Positions 10,101 through 18,318 of a stretch of 27,768 bases of DNA are shown here, in pieces. The position numbers and the translations under genes were made by a program. Where the stretch lies: positions 1 through 27,768 of the forward strand of contig JAPMOS010000327.1 in NCBI GenBank assembly GCA_027972325.1, in the 5' to 3' direction. Positions within the stretch are counted from its first letter, which is position 1, and each line of letters opens with the position of its first letter. Source of the stretch: Paratrimastix pyriformis. Taxonomy: Eukaryota; Preaxostyla; Paratrimastigidae. Under the pieces are notes generated by a model. It saw only the letters and a program-made list of their open reading frames with translations, did no database searches and was not told the origin of the DNA.

Positions 10101-11649
10101 GAGTCGGCCACCGAGGAAGCCCAGCCTTCGTCGAAACCGGTGCCCGAGCCCGAGCCCAAAGCCAAGCCCCGAGCCAGCCAGCCCAAGCCGCCGCAGCCCG
10201 CCCCCAGGCCAAGCCGCCGCAGCCCGCCCCCAGGCCAAGCCGCCGCAGCCCGCCCCCAGGCCAAGCCGTCGCCTCAGCCCCAGCCGGCTCAGCCTCAACC
10301 CCAGACCCCGGCCCAGGCCCAGCAACAACACTCCAAGCCACCGCAGCAGCGTCAGTCGCCCAGGCCACCACCAAGCCCGCGTCCGCTGCGCCTCGTTCCG
10401 GCCCCCAGCTGCTTTCCGCACCCGCGGAGGGCCACGATCCCTCATGGGAAAACCTTGGCCCGGTTCTACTGCGGGGATGCCGAAGCGATCTTGTTTCGCG
10501 CGAAGGATAATCCCGGCCGTGTCTGCAGTTTCCAACTTGTTGGATCCCCACTAACATCCTCGTTTCATTCAATAGACACTGTATACCTTGGCCGTGTTGG
10601 ATGCTCCCTGGGGCATTACCGACGACCCTCGAGACAGACCCACCCCGGACTACGGATCCCTGGCCCAGTACCTCGACTCGTTCATTGCCCCCAATGGTAC
10701 CATCATTGTGATGGATACCGAGGCCAACCTGTCCCAGCAATGGACGCCGGCTCTCGAGTGCTTCAATTTCGTGAGCGATCACCGAATTCGTGCCATCTGG
10801 GGAAGTCCGTGATTCATTCCCTTCACGAGACAATTGGTTTTAACTTGTCCTTCTTCATCACTTCTTCGCGCAGATTACCTCGAGGAGGCCAACCCCGGCC
10901 GTCGCTCTCACCGGGAGCCCCCGCCCTGAGGAGGTGGAGCTGCCCATCGAGGTCTTCCAGCGAGGCCACGAGGGGCCCGTCAACTGGCGCTGGGATGTAC
11001 TGTGCCCTTCTCCGAGTGCGAAGTTGGCCGAGATGAACGCCCGGGCCAACCCGCGCACCAACGCGGTCTACCTGCGGCACCAGGCGGGGCAGGCCCGCTT
11101 CGCCAAGCCGGCCGATCTTTACGTCTACCTCTTCCGCCGCTACGGAGGGCCGGGCCCTGTGTTGGACTGCTTCTGCGGCTGTGGGCCAGCTCTCTTGGCG
11201 GCAGAGGCCACCGGAACGCGCGTTGATCTAATTGACCGGGCGCCTGCAGTGGAGAGCCTCATGATCGGCCACGTGCCTCCGGTGCTGGTGCACCGGCAGG
11301 ACGAAGCATACCTGCCCCTCGAAGCCCACGAGACGGAGCTTTGCAACGTCGTTGCACCCCTGTCGACGAATGGGACCTGCATCTTCCTCTGCTCCCCCCT
11401 CAAGAAGAACCTGCCCCGGCTCTACAAGAACAGCAGGCCTCCGAGCAGACCACCACCGCCGAGCAACAACAACAAGAGCAGGCCTTCGAGCTTCAAGATG
11501 ACCAAGAGGGCCCCCTCATCCCCGCTCCCGATGATCAGCCTTATCAGTGGCCTCCTCCTTCCGACGAGCTCAACCCGCTGCTGGACCCGCTCAGTCCGGA
11601 TGCTTTGGGCGCGGACCTTCAGCCCGAGGAAATCGAGGACTTGCCGTAA
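7135..11649 (+). CDS. ParB-like / DNA methyltransferase fusion gene (left copy), split into several coding segments
   Basis: The ATG at 7135 directly follows a splice-acceptor-like GCCGTTTTCAG. Segments in order: an N-terminal piece (WNQFHTPQEAIEYCEGAIG); a Lys/Ala/Pro-rich stretch at 7740-8160; a ParB-like domain at 8379-9200; a conserved piece of unknown function at 9310-9960; a Pro/Ala/Gln-rich linker at 10090-10440; and a methyltransferase with DAPWG at 10600 and VLDCFCGCGPALLAAE at 11159. The C-terminus is acidic (LQPEEIEDLP, stop at 11649). Motif IV preceding motif I, with KPADL just before motif I, is the order of beta-class N4/N6 methylases. A D at the first catalytic position favours N6-adenine as target. 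Candidate introns are short, for example 8303-8378, 8606-8652 and 8786-8840. ParB-methylase fusions are known from phages and bacteria; here the gene sits beside an integrase and its likely role is modification of the element's own DNA (inference). It belongs to the repeated element duplicated on the right; not all segments connect cleanly. Confidence 0.6.
8379..9200 (+). other. ParB/sulfiredoxin-like domain of the fusion gene
   Basis: The segment reads VLLSSIDPCPSLARPL, followed by a helix (LGAIVEWFEKLGAA), a strand (SIIVQTSA) and YQVVDGSHR at about 8580-8606. This follows the ParB N-terminal pattern of an 'I-P-P' strand, a helix, and a G-x-H-R motif that in ParB forms the nucleotide-binding pocket. 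The coding continues after a 47-base GT...AG interval with QVARIIVDPRRVSELPPE and after a 55-base one with HLKEDYIDVAVYNTLDPEA. Reading phase is kept across both intervals, which supports real spliceosomal introns. In bacteria the GxHR motif binds CTP in ParB proper, while ParB-like domains fused to methylases are of unclear function. Confidence 0.65.
10181..10265. repeat. 27-28-base tandem repeat in the Pro/Ala-rich linker
   Basis: Three copies of a unit containing AAGCCGCCGCAGCCCGCCCC lie in the linker between the ParB-like and methyltransferase parts. The right-hand copy (about 26815-26900, opposite strand) carries a different arrangement of the same unit, so this is a fast-changing length polymorphism. 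Confidence 0.8.
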
Positions 11650-11850
11650 CTTGTAATACAATCCCTCTTTCGATCCTGATTTTTTTTTGGTTTGTTTTTT
11701 CTAAGAAACACGATACATCGAGAAATTGCCTCGATTGAACAACAAGCCACCGGGGCGGGATCGGGACCCGGAGGGGTCTGGGACCGGGAGTAGTGCTCGC
11801 TGGACGGGCTGCATGACCAGGGTGATAGCCACTCCTGTGGCGCCTCTGAT

Positions 11851-13031
11851 ATGGAGCCAATCGAAGTTGACGACCTCCCTCCACCGCTTCCTGAGGAGGA
11901 GTTATTTTTCGGAGGTGGTGATGGTGACGAGGCGGCACATGAGGAGGCCGAAGAGCCAGCCCTTGGAGACCTGGACCCCGCAGAAGCCGCCGAGATTGAC
12001 GTCGTGGTTGATGTAGCAGCAGACGATGGTGATGTGGCAGATTATGGAAGCTACGACCGGACGGCGCGGGGGATCCACCTGATCCTTACCGGGGTGGAAC
12101 GTCTGTTTTTGGTTTTTCGGGTCATGATCAATGCCCCCCCTTTGTCTCCTTTTTCCAGTTCGGGAAGGATCACGCAGTTACCGGTCGAACTGTCTAAAAC
12201 ACGCCAATGAAGGGTTGTACCGCGTCGAGCGGGGAGTTCTGCAGCGGCTCCGCTTCGACCACGAGATCCGCGATCGGCCCATCTGGGTGCCCGTGATCTA
12301 CCCGCTTGCCCGCCGTGTGCGCTTGCTGCGGCGCTTGCATGTCCAGCAGGGGCACCTCAACCGAGATGCCCTGATTGCCTACTCGAAGGGCCTCTTCTAC
12401 ATCCATGGCGTGGATCAGCTTGCGCGGGACATCATCGGGACGTGTGGCCAGTGCCAGAGCGTCCGGCCCACGTACGAGCATCCCAAGTACCACGCCTTGG
12501 TGGTCAACCGGCCCCTCGAGGTGGTCGAGCTCGACTGCGGCGGCTTCGAGATGAGCTGCCAGCCGCCTCGCGCGTTCTGCGTCCTGGTGGACCACTTCAC
12601 GAGCTACATGTGGGCCGCCGCGACATGGGAGACGAAGGCCACCGGGCAGGAGGTGACCGACCTTCTCAGTCGTGTGTTCACCAGCGACGAGCCCAATCTG
12701 CTCCCCACCCGGATCGTGACCGACAATGGGACCGAGTTCGTCAACCAGCGCGTGGCCGAGTGGATCGCGTCTGTTCTGTGCGTTTCGGATTTGCTCTTCA
12801 CAGTCATCAACCCGCTCAGGAACAAGAACCTGCTGCCCGGGGTCCACATGGAGCACCACCGGTCGAGGCCGTACTACCCCAGTCTCATGGGAAGGCCGAG
12901 AACGCCGTCAAGAAGATCAAGAACCGGGTGATGAAGATGCGTATCGTGCCGGCCACCAACCGCGAGCTGCCGTGGCAACCCTTCCTGCAGCCCGCCGTGC
13001 ACCTGTACAACACGGCCACGGTTTCTTCGGT
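11851..13031 (+). CDS. Retroviral-type DDE integrase (left copy), cut at the junction with the palindrome
   Basis: The ATG at 11851 starts an acidic N-terminus (MEPIEVDDLPPPLPEEELFF). A likely intron at about 12100-12158 (GTCTG...TTTCCAG) precedes RSNCLKHANEGLYRVE. Then come an H2C2 zinc finger (HVQQGH at about 12338, TCGQC at about 12442), the first Asp in VELDCGG (about 12530), the second in TDNGTEF (about 12719), and the Glu in SHGKAEN (about 12888). This is the catalytic triad of retroviral, Ty3/gypsy and Ginger-type integrases; the enzyme joins element ends to target DNA in the nucleus. The copy stops abruptly at 13031, losing the C-terminal domain present in the right-hand copy. No reverse transcriptase, protease or gag is adjacent, which favours a Ginger-like DNA element; an LTR relative cannot be excluded. 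Confidence 0.75.
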
Positions 13032-13378
13032 AGGAGCGCGGCATCGATCGAAAGCACGTGTGCACTCGGGTACAGATAAACGTGCGTGTGCGCAACTCTT
13101 GGAATTTTTTTGATCGCGCGACTTCGGGGAAAATCCAAGTACCGCGCCCACCCACCCACCCACCACCACCCACTACCACTACCCATTCACCACACCACCC
13201 ACCCAATTATAAAAACAGCTGTTTTTTATAATTGGGTGGGTGGGTGGTGGGTGGGTGGGTGGCGCGGTACTTGGATTTTCCCCGAAGTCGCGCGATCAAA
13301 AAAATTCCAAGAGTTGCGCACACGCACGTTTATCTGTACCCGAGTGCACACGTGCTTTCGATCGATGCCGCGCTCCTA
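13031..13378. repeat. 348-base near-perfect palindrome at the element junction
   Basis: TAGGAGCGCGGCATCGATCG at 13031 is mirrored by CGATCGATGCCGCGCTCCTA ending at 13378. The arms match for about 135 bases, through AAAGCACGTGTGCACTCGGG and TTTGATCGCGCGACTTCGGG. The centre is CACCC-rich on the left and GGGTG-rich on the right, around AATTATAAAAACAGCTG. No target-site duplication is obvious. It could be a foldback/MITE-type element or the hairpin terminus of the adjacent virus-like module. Confidence 0.9.
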
Positions 13379-13818
13379 ACTATGCCTCTGACCACGTGTG
13401 CACTTTGTTTCCCGTGCACACCCGTTTCACACCCACCCAAACCCAACGATAGCGCTCCTGTATCAAACCCTGCCCGTCCCCCTGTTGGGATAGCAGAAAA
13501 CACAAGCACAAGACTTCTGCACACGTGCAAGTGCAAAACAATCAGAGAATATATATAGTATAGGAGGCTGTCTTTTTTTTGAGTTAGGGCCTCTAACTAT
13601 GCCTCCCGCAGGTGTGCACTCGACCCAAATTTCTCACTGGATGCTTGGGAGCCAGACCTAGGAGCTCTGGGACGAGCGGAGTCGTGAAGAGAAGTGCACA
13701 CGTGGGTTTAGGGGGGCACGTGTGCACTCACCGGAGGCATACTTAGGAGCTCTAGGACGTAAGGCGCTGGCGAGGGGGAGGTAGAGGCCTTGGAGGCGGG
13801 TTTGAGGAGGTGTGCACT
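13379..13818. promoter_or_regulatory. Cluster of CACGTGTGCACT-type motifs and short repeats
   Basis: The motif GTGTGCACT or its complement occurs at about 13397, 13519, 13612, 13694, 13720 and 13810, several times as CACGTGTGCACT. It also occurs in both palindrome arms. CTAACTATGCCTC occurs at 13377 and 13594, with a diverged inverted copy near 13735, and GGAGCTCTGGGACG near 13666 recurs as GGAGCTCTAGGACG near 13747. No gene is present. The cluster lies between the palindrome and the 3' end of the helicase gene, so an origin, a 3' region or a terminal repeat zone are all possible. Confidence 0.5.
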
Positions 13819-16800
13819 CTAGTCGTCGAGATGAAGTGTGTAGAGTCGTGCACGTGTCCCACTGACTTGCTTCTGCGATGATGCCCACTTCGCAATCGGA
13901 TGCCCGGCGTTGTTCATTAGATTATAGACTATCTCGTGACACTTGCTGGCGTCGAAGTTGGACACGATATGAGTGGCCTTGAGTTCGTCTTTGTGTGCCT
14001 CCAGCACAGCTTGCACTGCAGTTGCCGATTCTGACTGGAAGGCCTCATCCTTACTGAAAACGAGTGTTGTATCGTGTGCGCGCGCGGTATCGATGACCTC
14101 TTTTACGATGGCTAACACAACACTGCGATCGATTTGCGGCACGATTGACGCCGCACCTCGTGTCTGTAGCCCAGCATTCGCAACTGCCCTTTCCGTCTTG
14201 CCCTGTTCCTTCACAGCAGCTTCAACCTTCTTTAGCTGTACGTCGATATCGGGGCGTTGCATGACCACAGGAAGCGTGGTGATGGTTTCGGCTCTTGTGC
14301 ACTTATCGTGAGCATGTCGCAGCAACTCAACTCCGCGGCTTATGGTTCCGCTCTCACCTTGGGCCTTGATCATCTTATGATACATGCTTCGAGTCTCCTT
14401 GTGGTGATATATGATCACGTCGCTTGGAATCACGCCAAGGCCAGCTTCAATGCTCAGTCCGAGATCCTTTGCCATTTCGCACCATGCATTCTTCTCTTCG
14501 AACAGCGGATCACGAACGGTCATGAGGTAAGCAGTGTTGTTCTTCTTGCCAAGTTGCATTGCCTCGTCGGGCGTCGGCACCCAATGCTCTGCAGCCCGTT
14601 GCCACCGTCCCTCTGCATCCTTCGTCCATCCAAGTAGCTCGATGATCTTGCCACTCATATCCGGACGCCACAGCTCTACGGCATCCATCTGCGGCGTGTT
14701 CATCTCAGCGAACGAGAGGTTGTAGTTGTGTTGCTTCAGTGCCTGAACTACGAAGGGCAGCGAGTTGCTCATCAACTCATTGTTGCGGGCGTCAAGCATG
14801 GCCAATACCTGCTGCGGGATGGTCCAATCACAACGGCCATTGAAGAAGGCATGCTCAGTCGTGTTGCCAAGCGAGAGGATCTGTTCAAGCGTTTGAGTCT
14901 TGATATCATTCTTGCTATGCTGGTACACAATGAGGCCCTCGTGCATCCTGTAGCGACGGACACGGAATATGGCTTGTGCAGTTTCGATGGGACTCATGTT
15001 GCTGTTGATGAGATGAATGAACGTGTCGAAGTGATTAACATTGATATCCACACCTGCCGTAATGGTGCTCGTGTACATGAAGAGGCGCGTGTCGCTATCC
15101 ACTAGATACTTGCCTACGTCATTGGAGATGATCTCACGCTTCTGTGCGAAGTGGCTGACGTACTCATCTCCCTTCTTGTGCATCTCGTTATCCTTGCCGC
15201 TGAAGGTGACCACGTTGATGTTGGGAAGTGCTGTTTGTACGTACTGACGGATCGATTCCATGATGTTACGGCCAGAGATGAAGCAGGCAACGCGCTTCTC
15301 CTGTTGCAGCAGCTTCATGATGGATTCGGTAAGGAAGGTGAGCCCGCGGTTGTCCTTGCTCTCGCGGAACGTGGCTTGAACGAACTTGACGTCGTATGCA
15401 GGCATATCCTTGTTGAAGTTGATGCGAGTGGCGTGTACTTGCTGCCGCGGGCCGTATGACGACATCATTGCCTCAAGCAACTTCACTGTCGAGTCCTGCA
15501 GCAGGCCATCCATCGCTACGACGTGCTCAGCGTGTGTCATCAACTCACAGAGGGTCTGCACGATCTTTGTGTCGTTGGTGCTCTTGACCTGGTTCAGCAA
15601 GCTCTCAATCTCATCAAGTACGAGGTACTCAATGCAGCGCTTCCCTGAGACGGATGATCCAAAGTCGTTCACATCAAGCCGTCCGAGGCTGTCCACTTGA
15701 ATGATCAGACGTGGGTGTTGGTGGATGGATATCTGGCGTGTTGTGAGGTCGAGATAGGATTCGAAAGGAAGGCTGTTTGGCGACGTGTAACGCTTCATGT
15801 AGTCGAAAGCCAGCGTCCGGCGAACTGAGATCATCACTGCACTGCATTGCGGCTGCTCAACCGTGAGGATACGTGCGAGGTTCTGGGTCTTGCCTGATCC
15901 CATGCGGGCTTTGATGCAGGTGAGACGGTCAGTCGGGTTGCATGTGATATACTCGTCTGCGCGATGGTCAGCTTGGAAGGCGGGGCATGCATCGCTGTGC
16001 TGTTGCAGCTTCTGGTGATAGGTCAGCCTGGCGTTAAGCTTGAAGTTTGCAGTGTTATCGTCATCATGGCACCGCGAGCAGTGGAAGATGAACTGACTGG
16101 AGCTTTGTGAGATCCATCCGCCGTCTTTTGCGTGCGTCCGGTTGCAGAGTTCACACATGTATGGCTTCGACGGGACGATGCGGACACGGCCCTTGTTGGC
16201 TTCCTGTACTTTGAAGTCGCCAAATTTCTCTGTGAGGTAATCGGTCAGAGCCTTTGGGAACTCGGATGCTTGCGCCTGGTAGATGATGGGTTCCACGTCG
16301 ATGAGTCGATCGCTGAAGTTGAGCACCTGAGAGTCGAATGCCGGAACATTGACGGTATAGGTGATGAGTGATGTGAGGATCTGGTCAAGCGTCACCTGTT
16401 CACAATTCGGATCACTCTCCAGTCGCACCACACGACCATCCATTACCAGGCCGGCTGCCGTTTTGACGATCTTATCTTGAGTGAAGCAGCGCATGGTGTG
16501 TCCTTGCGTGTACACGCCGTCATCGATGCAGTCGAATCCACAGTTATCCTTGAGATAGCCGGCCACGATCTTGTTCATGCTGCGCGAGACGAGGCAGTTG
16601 CAGATGAGATGGTAGCTTTGCTTCGCGGGACCACAGGCGCTGTAGCAGGTGACGCAGTCATGTCCCATCACGTGTTCAATGTGGCGGATGATGGAGTCTA
16701 TCGGTAGTATCTCAGTTCCCTCGCATTCAACATCGAAGTAGGCCTTATGAGAGTCGCAGTCGATGATCTCGTGGACAGTGCGTGTGTCGCGCTTAGAGAG

Positions 16801-17689
16801 GAACAAATCAAGCAGCTCATCCGTCACTGCATTGCGCATCTTTTGTCGACCATCACACGTTTCGATACGGAACATGAGCTCGGTGCGGTCAAGCAACTCA
16901 CCGCCTTTCTCAACAAGGGTTCGGCTCTTCGGCATGATGCGCCGCCAGATGACGAAGTAGCGCGAGATGTTACCAGTATACGCGGTGTGGAGGGCCTCGA
17001 CGAAATCGATGTTGCGGGGCGTGTGATCTTCGTCGATGGGTGCCCAGGCTGCGCTTGTTTTCTTCTCTGTTGTGATGGTACGGATGATTAAGCACACCTC
17101 CTTGTCGCGGACCTGTTCAGGGTAGTTTTGCTTCAGGAAGGCTGCCTTCTGATCCTTGTTTTGCAGCTTTTGCTTGCGTGCGTACTGCAGCGGCTCTTGC
17201 TTGACGTTCCGCATCTCGCCGTCGAAGAACTTAGCGAGGCAAAGCACTTGATCCTCATGCGACAGGTGAATCAGCCGTTGAAGGAGGGTGAGCGTGCGAT
17301 CGCGGACGTACGCAGTCTGGACAGTGAACTGGCAACCGCGGAATGAAAACTCGGGCTCGACGTTAGGCGCCGGAATGATCTTCATCTCGCAGTACGTCTT
17401 ACGCTTCGCGAAGAGGGCGCGCGTGAAGGCTGCTTCGAAAGCAAATGAGATGTAGGGAAGCCTCTCAGTCGGGAAGTAGCGCGATGCAGAGTAGCTCTCA
17501 CGCAGCTTTCCGTTGATCTCGCTTTGAAGTGCGGTTGACCATGCGTTAAAGGTTGCGACATCCTCTTTGGTGACGAGAGACAGCGTCGGTGGCAGAGAGA
17601 CATGCTGTGTATTTGCTAGGACGCAGGCGAAGAGAAACTTTACTCCCGCCTTCGCGTCGCGCGTTACACGTTCCGATGGGGGCCCTGGG
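13819..17689 (-). CDS. Polymerase C-terminal region fused to AEP-type primase, zinc motif and UL9/OBP-like helicase; virus-like element
   Basis: One open minus-strand frame runs from next to the LINE at about 17689 to a stop at 13819. It begins with a family B polymerase thumb signature (KRKTYC, then RGCQF), so the Met at 17385 is not a convincing start. Counting from that Met, a primase domain spans about 205-320: AYFDVEC, SYHLIC and DDGVYTQGHTMRCF match the metal-binding D-x-E, the His motif and the third motif of archaeo-eukaryotic primases. A zinc motif of CxxC...HCSRC form is at 411-439. The helicase has Walker A MGSGKT (495-500), DEIES (591-595), TAGVD (776-780) and Q-x3-R-x-R (804-810), the herpesvirus origin-binding-protein pattern also seen in large DNA viruses. 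Expected role: synthesis of primers, unwinding and copying of the element's DNA. Confidence 0.85.
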
Positions 17690-18318
17690 CCTAATGACCT
17701 CGTGTTGGGCCCTCCTCGGCCGGGGCAGCCGCGGCGAGCGGAGCCCCAGTGGGTGGGTGATAGGGGGGCGGCGGGGGGGGGGGGGGGGGGGTGCCTTGTG
17801 TCAGGGGTGCGGCTCGTCGGCAGCCGCCCTGTTCCGCATGGTCATCAGGGCCAGGGCGTCGCGCACGAGCAGGGTGGCGAGGGAGGAGAGGCACTTCTGG
17901 AGGCCCAGCCGGATCTCAGGCGGGGAGGCCGGGGTGGTCCGAGAGAGGGCCTGCAGCGTGGCCCGAGGGACGACTCCCCGCGCCGAGAGGACGACCGGGA
18001 CCACGCGGCAGGGTTGCCCGGTGGCTTTCGAGATCGACCGACAAAGCTCGGCGTAGTGGGTGGCTTTTCCCGCTGCCAGGGCGGGCCAACCCTGGCTGTC
18101 GCCCCCTGTGATGGCCACGTCCACGAGCCACCAGGCGCCGTCGGGGGCCCGAGACTGCAGGACCAGGTCCGGGTGCAGGTCTCGGAAGGCCGCTGGGATC
18201 TCATCCAGCAGGGGTTGCGGGAGGGCCGGCTGACGGTTGGTTGCCGAGACGCCCAGTGCGGATCACCCAGGCGTCCTGGCCGCCGAACCAGGCCGTGCCT
18301 GGCCGTGTAGTAGTGGTG
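17690..18318 (-). mobile_element. 5'-truncated LINE with restriction-like endonuclease domain, inserted in the polymerase gene
   Basis: On the minus strand, a frame from about 18265 to the stop near 17801 reads LHPDLVLQS, WWLVDVAITGGD, GKATHYAELC, VVPVVLSARGVVP and LQKCLSSLATLL. PD-x(n)-D-V-A followed by K-x2-H-Y-x2-L is the C-terminal restriction-like endonuclease pattern of CRE/NeSL/R2-type non-LTR retrotransposons, and the VVPVV...G block is usual just downstream. The reverse transcriptase lies upstream in such elements and is missing here, so this is a 5'-truncated insertion. A C19 run (G on the plus strand, 17773-17791) lies in the 3' untranslated part. Composition is much richer in G+C than the flanking polymerase sequence. 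Exact ends and a target-site duplication are not resolved; limits are good to about 20 bases. Confidence 0.75.

Larger units (their letters stand above)
9309..13031 (+). mobile_element. Left arm of a large inverted repeat (ParB-methyltransferase-integrase element)
   Basis: From about 9309 to 13031 the sequence matches the reverse complement of 24081-27768 with very high identity. Arm lengths are about 3.72 and 3.69 kb and differ mainly by small length changes. The left match ends exactly where the palindrome starts. The true arm probably extends beyond 9309 because the window ends inside the right arm. The element looks close to whole apart from the cut integrase end. Confidence 0.9.

Noticed and set aside
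9806-10554. Long minus-strand Gly/Leu/Arg-rich frames opposite the methyltransferase gene
   Set aside because: They are shadows of the Pro/Ala-rich linker; the plus strand carries the recognisable domains on both sides.
7135-13031. Complete LTR retrotransposon
   Set aside because: The integrase is of the right type, but no reverse transcriptase, RNase H, protease or gag was recognised, and the flanking copies are inverted, not direct, repeats.
13086-13452. Small proteins across the palindrome
   Set aside because: The same peptides appear on both strands because the arms mirror each other; this is structure, not coding.
14257-17346. Many plus-strand frames opposite the primase-helicase
   Set aside because: They overlap a long minus-strand frame with clear catalytic motifs and have no motifs of their own.
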